From JASLDZ01 sp965199975 (lineage in GTDB: Bacteria; Pseudomonadota; Alphaproteobacteria; Caulobacterales; Caulobacteraceae), in the NCBI GenBank assembly GCA_965199975.1, contig OZ241340.1:1736001-1800000 (forward strand): DNA of 64,000 nucleotides, read 5' to 3'. The notes below the pieces were generated by a model. It was not told where the DNA came from and did not search any database. It saw only the letters and a list, made by a program, of their open reading frames with translations. A program made the translations under genes and the position numbers. The first letter of the stretch is position 1; the number at the start of each line of letters is the position of its first letter. Below, piece after piece: positions 35,677-45,077 of the stretch.

Positions 35677-36948
35677 TCAGGCCAGCCAGTCCGGCGTGGC
35701 TTCTCGCGCCAGCATGTCGTCGTAGCTCGGGCGCGGACGGGTCACCGCCCAGCGGCCGGCGTCGGTGATCACCTCGGGCGCGAGAGGGCGGCTGTTGTAT
35801 TCGCCGGCCATGGCGGAGCCGTAGGCGCCGGCCGTCATGAAGGCCACCAGGTCACCCGCGGCCATCGGCGCCAGTCGGCGCTGCACCGCAAAGGTGTCGC
35901 CGCTTTCGCAGACGGGGCCCACGACGTCGTAGGGCTCGGCCTCGCCCGGGCGCGGCGCGGCGACCGGCTGCAGGTCGTGCCACGCGTCGTAGAGAGCGGG
36001 GCGCACCAGGTCGTTCATGCCGGCGTCGAGCACCAGGAAGCGGCGCCCGTCGGGCCGTGCGTTGACGTGCACCACCCGCGCCAGGAGCACGCCGGCCGAG
36101 GCGGCGATCACGCGGCCGGGCTCGAAGGCGAACTCCGCCTCCACGCCCGCGAACACCCGCCTGGCGAGCGCCGCGAAGGCCTCGGGTCCGGGGGGCGGCG
36201 CGCCGTCGCCGTAGTTCGCGCCGAGGCCCCCGCCGAGGTCCAGCCGCCGCACCGGGAATCCGGCCGCGCGCAGGCGAGCCGCCAGGTCGCGCAGCGCGGT
36301 CCAGGCGGCCTCCAGGGGTGCGAGGTCGGTGATCTGGCTGCCGATGTGACAGGCCAGGCCCAGCGGCTGCAGGTGCGGGTCCGCGGCGGCGCGCGCGTAG
36401 AGCCGCTCGGCCTCGGACAGGGCGACGCCGAATTTGGAGGCCGCCAGACCCGTGGTGATCTTGCTGTGGCCGCCCGCCCCGACGCCGGGGTTGATGCGTA
36501 GGGCGACGGGGGCGGCGTATCCGCGCGAGGAGGCGATCGCGCTGAGGCGTTCCAGCTCAGGCTCCGACTCCAGATTGATGCAGCCCACCCGCATTTCGAG
36601 TGCGAAAGCCAGCTCGACGTCGGTCTTGCCCACGCCGGACAGCACGATCCGAGACGCTGGAACGCCGGCGCTCACCGCCCGGCGCACCTCGCCCTCGGAA
36701 ACGGTGTCGGCGCCCGCGCCCATTGCGGCGAGGGTGCTCAGCACAGCCAGACCGCCGTTAGCCTTAACCGCGTATGCGACCAACGGCTTCTGCGCCCCGA
36801 AGGCGTCGCGGAAGCGCGTGTAGTTGCCGCGTAGCGCCCCCGCCGAATGTACGTAGACGGGTGTGCCGACCGCCGCCGCGATTTCGGCTACAGACGCACC
36901 GTCCGCCAAAAGCGCGCCATCGAAGTCGCGGCGGAAGCCCGCCTCCAT
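35677..36948 (-). CDS. lysA: Diaminopimelate decarboxylase
   Basis: Last lysine step: meso-DAP to L-lysine plus CO2. 423 residues, PLP fold-III. PLP lysine Lys62 in AYAVKANGG, HIGSQITDL for the pyridoxal ring, the phosphate loop DLGGGLGANYG, and the other-subunit CESGDTF with the active Cys/Asp; EYNSRP is near the end. Third gene of argH-lptM-like-lysA, 17 bases after the lipoprotein gene. Confidence 0.96.
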   Translation of the reverse strand: MEAGFRRDFDGALLADGASVAEIAAAVGTPVYVHSAGALRGNYTRFRDAFGAQKPLVAYAVKANGGLAVLSTLAAMGAGADTVSEGEVRRAVSAGVPASRIVLSGVGKTDVELAFALEMRVGCINLESEPELERLSAIASSRGYAAPVALRINPGVGAGGHSKITTGLAASKFGVALSEAERLYARAAADPHLQPLGLACHIGSQITDLAPLEAAWTALRDLAARLRAAGFPVRRLDLGGGLGANYGDGAPPPGPEAFAALARRVFAGVEAEFAFEPGRVIAASAGVLLARVVHVNARPDGRRFLVLDAGMNDLVRPALYDAWHDLQPVAAPRPGEAEPYDVVGPVCESGDTFAVQRRLAPMAAGDLVAFMTAGAYGSAMAGEYNSRPLAPEVITDAGRWAVTRPRPSYDDMLAREATPDWLA

Positions 36949-36965
36949 CGTTGCGCGATCCGAAA

Positions 36966-37361
36966 TCAGTTCGGCGGTGTGACCGAAACAGGTGGTCCGA
37001 GCGGATCGGGGGCTCCGGCGGCCGGTGAACTCGACAGCGGCTCCAGGCGCTGGGCGGGGTCTTGCACGTCGCGCGTCGTGGGCGGTGCGTTGGAGGGATC
37101 GACGGAGCTGGCGTCCGTAGTGCTCGCATCACCGCTGCTGCGGGTGTTAGTGGCTGGCGCGGTTCCGCGGGCGGCGCGGCGCGCGGCGTCGCGGCGTGTA
37201 GCGGCGCGTGCGGTTGCGGCCTGGTCGGCCTGGTAATCGGCTTTGGCCTGCTCGCCGAACAAGGGGGCAGGGCGGGCGAGCGCACCTTGGCGACCGCAGG
37301 CGGCGGTGGCGGCGGCGAGCGCCAGACCCCCGATCAGAAGTCTCATGCTGGGGGCGGTCAT
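36966..37361 (-). CDS. LptM-like small lipoprotein
   Basis: 131 residues. Start ATG 37361 overlaps the argH stop (ATGA). A lipoprotein signal (MRLLIGGLALAAATAAC; lipobox Cys at about 22) is followed directly by GRQGALARP, matching the LptM/YifL pattern CGxxGxL-P. LptM helps assemble the LPS translocon LptDE in E. coli, and its gene often precedes lysA or dapF, as here. The rest is a low-complexity Ala/Asp/Ser/Thr/Pro tail longer than in E. coli LptM. Homology rests on a short motif plus context. Confidence 0.75.
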   Translation of the reverse strand: MTAPSMRLLIGGLALAAATAACGRQGALARPAPLFGEQAKADYQADQAATARAATRRDAARRAARGTAPATNTRSSGDASTTDASSVDPSNAPPTTRDVQDPAQRLEPLSSSPAAGAPDPLGPPVSVTPPN

Positions 37362-38776
37362 CCGAGGCGGTCCTTCCACGAGTTCACCTGCTTACGCACC
37401 TCCGAGGGCGCGGTTCCACCGTAGCTCGTGCGGCTGGCCGCCGAGCGCTCGGGCATGAGCACCGCATAGACGGAGTCGGAGATGGCGGGATGGATCGCCT
37501 GCAGGTCGACGAGGGGCAGGTCGACCAGGCCCACGCCGCGGTCCTCGGCCAGCCGCACGGCGCGGCCGGTGGCGTGGTGCGCCTCGCGGAACGGCAGATT
37601 CGCCTCGCGCACCAGCCAGTCGGCGAGGTCGGTGGCGGTGGAAAAGCCGGCGGCCGCAGCCGCGGCCATGCGCTCGACTTCGGGCTGCAGGTCGTCGATC
37701 ATGCCGGCCATGGCGGCAAGCGACAGCGCCAGGGCGTCGAAGGCGGCGAAGGTGGGGACCTTGTCCTCCTGCATGTCCTTCGAATAGGCGAGCGGCAGGC
37801 CCTTCATCACGGTCGTGAGCTGCACGAGGCTGCCCAGCACCGCACCCGTCTTGGCGCGCACCAGCTCGGCGGCGTCGGGGTTCTTCTTCTGCGGCATGAT
37901 CGAGCTGCCGGTCGTGAAGGCGTCCGACAGCTTCACGAAGCCCCACTGGGGGGTGGACCAGTTGACGATCTCCTCCGCCAGGCGGGAAAGGTGCACCGCG
38001 CAGATTGAGGCGGCTGACAGCGCCTCGAGCGCGAAGTCGCGATCGCTGACGCTGTCCAGGCTATTGGCGGTGGGGCGCGCGAAGCCCAGCGCCTCCGCCG
38101 TGGCGTGGCGATCGATGGGGAAGGGGGAGCCGGCGAGCGCCGCGGCGCCCAGCGGGCTCTCGTTCATGCGCGCGCGGGCGTCGGCGAAGCGCGAGGCGTC
38201 GCGGCCGAACATCTCCACGTAGGCCATCAGGTGGTGGCCGAAGGTGACCGGCTGGGCGGGCTGCAGGTGGGTGAAGCCGGGCATCAGCGTATCGGCGTGG
38301 CGCTCGGCCTTGGAGAGCAGCGCGCGCTGCAGCCGCGCCAGGCGCTCGCCCGTCTCGTCGCAGGCGGCGCGCACCCACAGGCGGAAGTCGAGCGCCACCT
38401 GGTCGTTGCGCGAGCGGGCGGTGTGCAGGCGGCCCGCCACCGGGCCGATCAGCTCGGCGAGGCGCGCCTCCACATTCATGTGGATGTCCTCGTAGGTGTC
38501 GCGGAAGGGGAAGCTCCCGGCCTGCAGCTCGCCTTCGATCGCGTCGAGCCCGCCCGCGATGGCCGCGTGGTCGGCGTCGGCGAGCACGCCCACGTCCTTC
38601 AGCATGGCCGCGTGCGCGCGCGAGCCGGCGAGGTCTTCGCGCCATAGCCGCTGGTCGAAGCCGATGGAGACGTTTATCCGCTGCATCAGCTCGGCCGGCT
38701 TCTCCGCGAAGCGGCCGCCCCACATCTCCTGCCCGGCGGGCGCGGACGCGCCGCCTTGCGAAGGCTCATCGGCCAT
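37358..38776 (-). CDS. argH: Argininosuccinate lyase
   Basis: Splits argininosuccinate to arginine and fumarate. 472 residues. MWGGRFAEKPAEL at about 18, MNVEARL, the fumarase/lyase signature GSSIMPQKKNPD with the catalytic Ser, and HATG near the C-terminus. The start at ATG 38776 has GGAG 9 bases upstream; ATG 38725 (at MWGGRF) is the alternative and would match the E. coli N-terminus, but its ribosome site abuts the ATG. First gene of a three-gene unit. Its start codon overlaps that of the divergent tlpA gene. Confidence 0.94.
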   Translation of the reverse strand: MADEPSQGGASAPAGQEMWGGRFAEKPAELMQRINVSIGFDQRLWREDLAGSRAHAAMLKDVGVLADADHAAIAGGLDAIEGELQAGSFPFRDTYEDIHMNVEARLAELIGPVAGRLHTARSRNDQVALDFRLWVRAACDETGERLARLQRALLSKAERHADTLMPGFTHLQPAQPVTFGHHLMAYVEMFGRDASRFADARARMNESPLGAAALAGSPFPIDRHATAEALGFARPTANSLDSVSDRDFALEALSAASICAVHLSRLAEEIVNWSTPQWGFVKLSDAFTTGSSIMPQKKNPDAAELVRAKTGAVLGSLVQLTTVMKGLPLAYSKDMQEDKVPTFAAFDALALSLAAMAGMIDDLQPEVERMAAAAAAGFSTATDLADWLVREANLPFREAHHATGRAVRLAEDRGVGLVDLPLVDLQAIHPAISDSVYAVLMPERSAASRTSYGGTAPSEVRKQVNSWKDRLG

Positions 38777-39491
38777 GTCTGACGCTCCCCGCACTCCGGA
38801 CCCCGCCCCGCCGTCGCGGCCGCGCCTGCCCGGACGCCTGCGCCTGGCGATCTGGACGGCGGCGGTGCTGGGCGGAGCGGCGGTGCTCTACACCGCGGCC
38901 GGCTCGCTCTCCAACTCCGCCGGCGCCTATCGCGAGGCGCGGGGGTCCGCGGGTGCGTCGGGCGGCTTCGTGCTCGACCGGGCGCAGGCCGCCGCCTTCG
39001 CCCCGCCGGGCCAGCCGGCGTTGCACGTGATCCCGCCGCTCACCGCGCCCGACAAGGCGCCCCCCGCGCCGACCGCCGGCTTCACCGACGCCGCGGGCAA
39101 GGCCGTGAAGGTGGCCGACTTCCACGGCCGCGTGGTGGTGCTGAACCTGTGGGCCACCTGGTGCGGGCCCTGCATCAAGGAGATGCCGACCCTGGCCGCC
39201 CTGGCGAAGAGCGAAGCGGGCAAGGCCGTGGCGATCGTGCCGGTCTCCATCGACCGCGCTGCGGCTACGCCCAAGGCGCGCGCCTTCATCGGCCAGAACG
39301 CACCGCTCAAGTTCTACCAGGACGCCGCCTACGCCTTCCCCACCGCCATGCGCCCGCCGCCGCCGGGCTTCCCCACTACGCTGATCTTCGACAAGCGCGG
39401 GCGCCTGCGCGCCACCGTCAGCGCCGACCTCGACTGGAACGGCGCGCAGGCCACGCGCGTGATCGCCAAGCTGGCCGCCGAGCCGGCGTGA
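38775..39491 (+). CDS. tlpA: TlpA-family thiol:disulfide oxidoreductase
   Basis: 238 residues. One N-terminal membrane anchor (about 22-45), a periplasmic linker, then a thioredoxin domain with WATWCGPCIKEMP (active-site WCGPC about 129-133) and the cis-Pro in PGFPTTLIFD. Reduces periplasmic disulfides, often for cytochrome maturation. ATG 38775 with AAGG about 9 bases upstream. Divergent from argH with overlapping start codons. ArgH-TlpA adjacency is frequent in alphaproteobacteria. Confidence 0.92.
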   Translation: MSDAPRTPDPAPPSRPRLPGRLRLAIWTAAVLGGAAVLYTAAGSLSNSAGAYREARGSAGASGGFVLDRAQAAAFAPPGQPALHVIPPLTAPDKAPPAPTAGFTDAAGKAVKVADFHGRVVVLNLWATWCGPCIKEMPTLAALAKSEAGKAVAIVPVSIDRAAATPKARAFIGQNAPLKFYQDAAYAFPTAMRPPPPGFPTTLIFDKRGRLRATVSADLDWNGAQATRVIAKLAAEPA

Positions 39492-39549
39492 CCGCGGCCG
39501 CCACGGCGCGGCCTTCATCTCGCCCCCGCGGCCGGTCACACCGCGCGCC

Positions 39550-40695
39550 ATGACGCACGCGCCCACGCGCCGCCGCCTGCTGGCCGCCGGCGGGACCGCC
39601 GCCCTCTTCGCCGCGCCCGCCCGCGCCGGCATCCCCATCCCCCTGCCGTTCGGCGCCAAGAAGCGCCCGGCGGTGGACGTGGCCGACATCGTAGCTTCCA
39701 CCGGCGCGCCGGCGGCCGGAGGCGTCGTCGTGGCTCTGAAGGGTGAGCCGTTCCTGGGCGCGGCGGGCCGGCGGCGTATCGACCGGCCCGCGCAGGTGAG
39801 CGCGTCCGATCTGTGGGACATCGGCTCCAACACCAAGGCGCTGACCGCTGTGCTCTACGCCCGCTACGTGGAGGCCGGGCGGGCGAGCTGGTCGGCCAAG
39901 CTGCCGGCGCTGTTCCCCGACCTGACGCTGGATCCGGCCTGGGCCGACACCACCATCTACGACGTGATGGCCCACCGCGCCGGCCTCTCCGACGTGGCCG
40001 TGATCGAGGCCGACTTCCTGGCCGGCGCCGCCGCCGATCCCAAGCCTGCCCCGCAACAGCGCACCGAGCTGGTCGCGGCGGTGCTGGCCAAATCCCCGCG
40101 CCTGCCGCCGGGCGGCTTCACCTATTCCAACCTCGACTACGTGATCGCCGGCGCCGCCATCGAGCGCATCGCCAGGACGTCGTGGGAAGAGGCCATGCGC
40201 GCGCAGGTGTTCGGCCCCCTCGGCATGGCCAATGCGGGCTTCGGCGCGCCGCTGGGCGCCGAGCCCTGGGGCCATCGCATGGGCGACGACAAGCGCCTGC
40301 ATCCGGTCGCGCCCACCGACCTGGCCGACTACCCCAAGGTGCTCGCCCCCTCCGGCGGCGTGCACCTGAACCTGGCCGACTACGCCCGCTTCGCCCGCGT
40401 GTTCCTGGCCGACGGTGGCGGCTTCCTGCAGCCAGACACCCTGCACCGGCTGGCGCGGCCCTGGGGCGGGCAGTCGGGCGACTACGGCCTGGGCTGGCAG
40501 GTGACCGAAGGCGAGGGCTGGGCGCAGGGGCCGCTCCTCACCCACGAGGGCTCCAACGGGCTGTGGCATGCGCAGGTGCAGCTGGCGCCGGCGCGGAGCC
40601 TGGCGGTGATCGCCTTCGCCAACGCCGAGACGGGCGGAGGGGTCGAAGCGGCGCGCCGGCTGTCGCTCAAGCTCGTGCAGGCCTACGCCGCCTGA
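39550..40695 (+). CDS. Serine hydrolase, class C beta-lactamase / esterase family
   Basis: 381 residues. Tat-type signal TRRRLLAAGGTAALFAAPARA. The catalytic SxxK is SNTK (Ser94, Lys97) in DIGSNTKALTA; the YxN is YSN (192-194) in FTYSNLDYV; a late HEGSNGLWHA fits the third (HxG) motif. Members are D-alanyl peptidases, esterases or beta-lactamases; context (TlpA before, SDR after) does not choose among them. Likely periplasmic. Confidence 0.9.
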   Translation: MTHAPTRRRLLAAGGTAALFAAPARAGIPIPLPFGAKKRPAVDVADIVASTGAPAAGGVVVALKGEPFLGAAGRRRIDRPAQVSASDLWDIGSNTKALTAVLYARYVEAGRASWSAKLPALFPDLTLDPAWADTTIYDVMAHRAGLSDVAVIEADFLAGAAADPKPAPQQRTELVAAVLAKSPRLPPGGFTYSNLDYVIAGAAIERIARTSWEEAMRAQVFGPLGMANAGFGAPLGAEPWGHRMGDDKRLHPVAPTDLADYPKVLAPSGGVHLNLADYARFARVFLADGGGFLQPDTLHRLARPWGGQSGDYGLGWQVTEGEGWAQGPLLTHEGSNGLWHAQVQLAPARSLAVIAFANAETGGGVEAARRLSLKLVQAYAA

Positions 40696-40743
40696 TCGGG
40701 TGGCGCACGTCGAGGCGCTCGGATCTCAAGAAGGCGAGCGACG

Positions 40744-41502
40744 ATGGCGGCCCATCCTTTCGACCTCGGCGGCCATGCCGCCATCGTCACCGGCGCGGCG
40801 CGCGGGCTGGGGCGCGAGATCGCGCGCGGCTTGGTCGCGGCGGGCGCGCAGGTCTGGGCCGGGGGCCGCTCCGCACCGCCCCTGCAGGCGCTGGCCGCCG
40901 AACTCGGGCCGGCGCTGCGACCTCTTGTGTTCGACGTGGCCGATCCGCGCGGGCTGGAGCTCGCCTTCTCGCGCATGGAGGCCGAGGGCGGGCTGGACAT
41001 CCTGGTCAACAACGTAGGCGTGCGCGATCGCGCGCCGCTCGAGGCGCTGACGCCGGATAGGGTGCGCGCGCTCCTGGAGGTCGACCTTGTGGCGCCGCTC
41101 GAACTGGCGCGCCGCGCCGCCGCCGTTATGCGCAGGCGCGGGCGGGGAGGGCGCATCGTCAACGTCACCTCCATCGCCGGCCCGATCGCGCGCGCGGGCG
41201 ATGCGGCCTACACCGCCGCCAAGGGCGGGCTCGACGCGCTGACGCGGGCGCTGGCCGCCGAGCTGGGCTCGGACGCCATCACCGTCAACGCCGTGGCGCC
41301 CGGATACTTCGCCACCGAGGCGAACGCCGAGATGGCGGCCGACCCGCAGATCGCCGCCTGGCTGAAGGGGCGCACCTCGCTAGGCCGATGGGGCGCGCCC
41401 GTGGAGATCGCGGGGGCGGTGGTGTTCCTCTGCTCGCCCGCCGCCAGCTTCGTCACCGGTCAGACGTTGGCCGTGGATGGCGGCCACCTTACGCATTTCT
41501 GA
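40744..41502 (+). CDS. SDR-family oxidoreductase (gluconate 5-dehydrogenase-like)
   Basis: 252 residues. TGAARGLG (16-23), NNVG in place of NNAG, Ser-Tyr-Lys with Ser in VTSIAG and YTAAKGG (Tyr157, Lys161), and the C-terminal FVTGQTLAVDGG. The DLGGHAAIVTGAARGLG start resembles gluconate/2-deoxygluconate 5-dehydrogenases, but substrate specificity in SDRs is not safe from sequence. Overlaps no neighbour; 48 bases after the serine hydrolase gene. Confidence 0.87.
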   Translation: MAAHPFDLGGHAAIVTGAARGLGREIARGLVAAGAQVWAGGRSAPPLQALAAELGPALRPLVFDVADPRGLELAFSRMEAEGGLDILVNNVGVRDRAPLEALTPDRVRALLEVDLVAPLELARRAAAVMRRRGRGGRIVNVTSIAGPIARAGDAAYTAAKGGLDALTRALAAELGSDAITVNAVAPGYFATEANAEMAADPQIAAWLKGRTSLGRWGAPVEIAGAVVFLCSPAASFVTGQTLAVDGGHLTHF

Positions 41503-41580
41503 GTCGCAATAAGGTCGGGATTCGGATCGAATATAGTTTCGCGCGCTTTCTCCTCCCATCTCTGCAATTGGGCCGTTCAT

Positions 41581-43710
41581 TTGACCGACACGACCGCCGA
41601 CGGCCCGCAAGTCGAGCCCGCCGACGACACGGAGAGGCGCAAGCGGTCGTGGAAGCTCGGGCCGCGCTTCGATCTTCCTGGTCCGGGCCGCTGGATCGCC
41701 GGCATCTTCGGCGCGATCGTTCTTCTGATCGTGATCTTTCTCCTGCTGTTCCAATGGGACTGGCTGCGCAAGCCTATCGCTGACTTCGCCTCAAAGAAGA
41801 TCCACCGCAGCGTGCGCATAGACGGCCATCTGCGCGTTCACCTGCTGACCTGGACGCCCACGGTGAGGGTCGAGGGGATCAAGGTCGGTCAGCCTGCGTG
41901 GGGCCCTAAGGGCGATATGCTGCAGGTCGCCGCGTTCACCGCCTCCGTGCGGCTGATGCCCCTGTTCGCCGGCAAGATCGACATCCCGCTGGTCGCCATC
42001 GACAAGCCGCACGTCGTGCTGCTGCAGGACGCCAAGGGCCACGCCAACTGGGACTTCACGACGCCGGAGGAGAAGAAGCAGCCCTCCAAGCCGCTGAAGC
42101 TGCCTCCGATCGAGGAGTTCCGGATCGATGGCGGACAGTTGCTGGCCGATCTCATTCCGCGCAAGCTGCACTTCACCGGTTCCATCAACTCCAGCGAGCG
42201 CGACACGGGTGCGAACACCGAAGCCTTCCATCTGGGTGGCGCGGGGACGCTGAACGGCAAGCCCTTCAACCTGCGCGTAGCCGGCGGCCCGCTTATCCAC
42301 ATCCACCGCGACAAGCCCTATCCGTTCGAGGGCGTGGTGAGCGCAGGCGCCACCTCGCTGACGGCCAAGGGCGACATCCCCCATCCCTTCGACTTCGGTC
42401 GGGTGGAGGCTTCGTTGACGGTCCAGGGCCATGACCTCAACGATCTCTACTACCTGACGGGCCTCGCCCTGCCGAACTCGCCGCCCTACCGCGTGGAGGG
42501 GCGGCTGACGCGCAATCAAAAGCTCTATCGCTTCGACGACTTCGCGGGCCGTGTCGGCTCCAGCGACCTTGAGGGGAACCTTTCCGTCGATACCGCGCCT
42601 AAGCGGCCCCTCCTCAAAGCGGCGCTGCATTCCAAGCTGCTCGACTTCAAGGATTTGGCCTCGCTGTTCGGCGCACCCGGCGTCGCCAAGACGGCTACGG
42701 CAGCGCAGAAGGCGGCCACCGCCGCGGTCACCAACGGAAACACGCGCCTCCTGCCGGATGCGACCTTGGAGACCGAGCGGATGCGGGTGATGGACGCCGC
42801 CGTCATCTACAAGGCCGCGGCCGTGAATGCGCCTGGCCTGCCGTTGCGCGGCGTGTCGCTGGGCTTCAAGCTCGACGACGGCCTCTTGGACATCGATCCG
42901 ATCGTGCTCGACTTTCCGCAAGGGTCGCTCAACGGCAAGGCGCAGCTGAACGCGCGGCCGGCGTCGCCTGTGACTACGCTGGACCTCAAGCTCTCCAACG
43001 TGCGGATGGAGAACTTCTTCCCCGCCGCCAAGGGGGCGGCGCCGATGCTCGCGGGCACGCTGCAGGCGCGCGCCAAGCTGCGCGGGGTGGGCAATTCAGT
43101 CCACCGCGCCGCCTCGACCGCCGACGGGCAGGTGACCGCGGTCATCCCCTCCGGTCATATCCGCAAGGCCTTCGCCGAGCTGGCGGGGGTGAGCCTCCTG
43201 CCCGGCCTGCCCGAGCTTCTGGGCAAGGACCAGGACCAAACCGACCTGCGCTGCGCCGTGGCGGACTTCGACGTCAAGAACGGCGTACTGCAGGCCCGCC
43301 ACGTGCTGATCGACGCCACCGTCACCGTGGTCGCCGGCACGGGCTCGGTCGACCTGAAGGACGAGCGCATCGCTCTGCAGTTCAAGGGGCGCCCGACCAA
43401 GCTGCGCATCGGCCACCTCAACGTGCCGGTCACCGTGGGCGGGCGCCTGAAGAGCCCGACCTTCGGGGTGAAGCCGGGGCAGGCCGTCGTCCAGGCGGGG
43501 ATCGGCGCGGCGCTCGGCGCGCTGGTCAACCCGATCCTGGCGATTGCGCCCTTCATAGACCTGGGTGGCAAGAACGCCGACTGCGCCAACCTTTTCCAGG
43601 AGGCGCGCACGGGCGCGGCCCCGGTCGTGGCGAAGAGCGCCCCCGCTGCGCGCGTGCGCAAGACAAGGCGTCATCACGCGCAACGCCATACTCGCGCCCA
43701 CGCCCACTGA
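41581..43710 (+). CDS. AsmA family inner-membrane anchored protein
   Basis: 709 residues. A cytoplasmic N-terminus with many charged residues, one transmembrane helix (about 39-60, IFGAIVLLIVIFLLLF), then an AsmA domain with VRVEGIKVGQPAW and a long beta-rich periplasmic body; AsmA_2-like C-terminal half with LRIGHLNVPVTVGGRL and TFGVKPGQAV, ending in a His/Arg-rich tail. AsmA-like proteins belong to the bridge-type lipid transporters between inner and outer membrane (TamB/YhdP relatives). Start TTG 41581 with no strong ribosome site. Confidence 0.88.
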   Translation: MTDTTADGPQVEPADDTERRKRSWKLGPRFDLPGPGRWIAGIFGAIVLLIVIFLLLFQWDWLRKPIADFASKKIHRSVRIDGHLRVHLLTWTPTVRVEGIKVGQPAWGPKGDMLQVAAFTASVRLMPLFAGKIDIPLVAIDKPHVVLLQDAKGHANWDFTTPEEKKQPSKPLKLPPIEEFRIDGGQLLADLIPRKLHFTGSINSSERDTGANTEAFHLGGAGTLNGKPFNLRVAGGPLIHIHRDKPYPFEGVVSAGATSLTAKGDIPHPFDFGRVEASLTVQGHDLNDLYYLTGLALPNSPPYRVEGRLTRNQKLYRFDDFAGRVGSSDLEGNLSVDTAPKRPLLKAALHSKLLDFKDLASLFGAPGVAKTATAAQKAATAAVTNGNTRLLPDATLETERMRVMDAAVIYKAAAVNAPGLPLRGVSLGFKLDDGLLDIDPIVLDFPQGSLNGKAQLNARPASPVTTLDLKLSNVRMENFFPAAKGAAPMLAGTLQARAKLRGVGNSVHRAASTADGQVTAVIPSGHIRKAFAELAGVSLLPGLPELLGKDQDQTDLRCAVADFDVKNGVLQARHVLIDATVTVVAGTGSVDLKDERIALQFKGRPTKLRIGHLNVPVTVGGRLKSPTFGVKPGQAVVQAGIGAALGALVNPILAIAPFIDLGGKNADCANLFQEARTGAAPVVAKSAPAARVRKTRRHHAQRHTRAHAH

Positions 43711-43879
43711 TGGCGGTGCGGCGCTCGAGCGGTGCAGCTTAAGCTCCGCTCCATAAATCCCCGCTAAGCATGTCTGCAGGGGTGCGGATACGCAGACGAC
43801 GAATGGCCGGGACGCAGGCGAGCAAGGCTGAGTTGCGCGCCGGCCGCCGCGCGAGCGCGGCGCTGCTGCGACGCCGGCC

Positions 43880-44437
43880 GTGAGCACTTCGGACGCGGAT
43901 CGCGACCAGCCCCGCGCCAATCTCTCGCGCGCGCGACTGCTGCTCGTCGACGCCACTCACGGCGGGCTGACCATCCTGGGCCAGCTGGTGAGCGGCCTTG
44001 GCGTGAACATGATCACCAAATGCGCCGGCGCCGTCGCAGCCGCACAGCACCTGACGGCCGAGCCCTTCGATCTCATCATCATCGACGCCGATCTGCCCGG
44101 GCCGGTGAGCGGCTACGACCTGGTGCGCCGCCTGCGCAGGAATGTGCGCTCGCCCAACCAGCAGGCCGCCATCATCCTGCTCTGCGGCCACACCGCCGCG
44201 ACGCGGGTTGCGCGTGCACGCGACTGCGGGGTCAGCCTGTTGATCGCCAAGCCCGTGTCTCCGAAAGTGGTGCTCGATCGCATCCACTGGCTCGCCCGCG
44301 ACAGGCGCGATTTCGTCGATTGCGGCGAGATCTACGTCGGCCCAGACCGCCGCTTCCACGAACAGCCCGAGCCGCCGTCCGGGCGTGAGGGACGTCGCCG
44401 GGAAGACCCCGCCCCCTTGGAAGGATCCGCCGCATGA
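43880..44437 (+). CDS. Receiver-domain protein with altered acidic pocket
   Basis: 185 residues: one receiver domain (about 18-140) and a charged C-terminal tail. The phosphoacceptor is Asp69 in IIIDADLPG and Lys124 in IAKPVS is kept, but the acidic pocket reads LVDATH (Asp24-Ala25 instead of Asp-Asp) and the conserved Thr/Ser is Cys102. It may be weakly phosphorylated or work without phosphate. GTG start. Overlaps the next gene (ATGA), so the two products probably interact. Confidence 0.82.
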   Translation: MSTSDADRDQPRANLSRARLLLVDATHGGLTILGQLVSGLGVNMITKCAGAVAAAQHLTAEPFDLIIIDADLPGPVSGYDLVRRLRRNVRSPNQQAAIILLCGHTAATRVARARDCGVSLLIAKPVSPKVVLDRIHWLARDRRDFVDCGEIYVGPDRRFHEQPEPPSGREGRRREDPAPLEGSAA

Positions 44438-44913
44438 CCGTGGTGCGCCGCTTCAGCCCCGTGAACCGCCTCGCGGCGATGATCCAGAAGCCCGGGGGCC
44501 TCAGGGCGAGCGAGGCGGTCGCCGCCGCCCAGCAGAACCTGGAGAGCGTGCGCGGCGAGGCCCTGGCCCGCCTCGACGAGATCATCGCCGGCCTTGAAGC
44601 CGACGCGGCCGGCCGCACGACCTACGAGGCGCAGGCGGCTGACCGGATGTACGGCCTGGCCAACGAGGTGGTCGGCCTCGCGGGCGTCTACGGCTACGGT
44701 CCGATGGGAGACGCCGCCTACAGCCTGTGCGAGCTGCTCGACCAGCTGCGCAGCCGCGGCGGCTGGTCGCCGGAGGGGGTCGCCGTGCACGTGCAGACCA
44801 TCAAGCTCCTGCGCAGCACGGGCGGTCCCGCTTCCGACGCCGCCACCTCCGCGGCCATACTGGACGGCCTGCGCAAGGTCTCCGCCCGCGTCGCCGGCCC
44901 GCAGTCCGCCTGA
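44434..44913 (+). CDS. CheE-like helical protein
   Basis: 159 residues, all-helical, no signal peptide. The N-terminus RRFSPVNRLAAMIQKPGGLRASEAVAAA resembles proteins annotated CheE in Caulobacterales, which have a NKLA...PGG start and occur with chemotaxis or receiver genes. A four-helix or HPt-like fold is possible, but no convincing HPt histidine (HxxKG) is seen. ATGA overlap with the receiver gene suggests a partner role. Identification is by memory of the motif and by context. Confidence 0.55.
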   Translation: MTVVRRFSPVNRLAAMIQKPGGLRASEAVAAAQQNLESVRGEALARLDEIIAGLEADAAGRTTYEAQAADRMYGLANEVVGLAGVYGYGPMGDAAYSLCELLDQLRSRGGWSPEGVAVHVQTIKLLRSTGGPASDAATSAAILDGLRKVSARVAGPQSA

Positions 44914-45077
44914 CCCGCCGCGGCCCCGATGGCGAGACCCGCGGGACTAATCATACGGAAGGAAAGGTCGTCGTCGGCGCTCGCCAAGTGACAGCGCTGT
45001 CTATCCAGCCATCCCTTGACATGGAGATACAGCCGGTTCTTCAAGCCTGATCACATCAATTCAGGTGGAGTGCGTAG

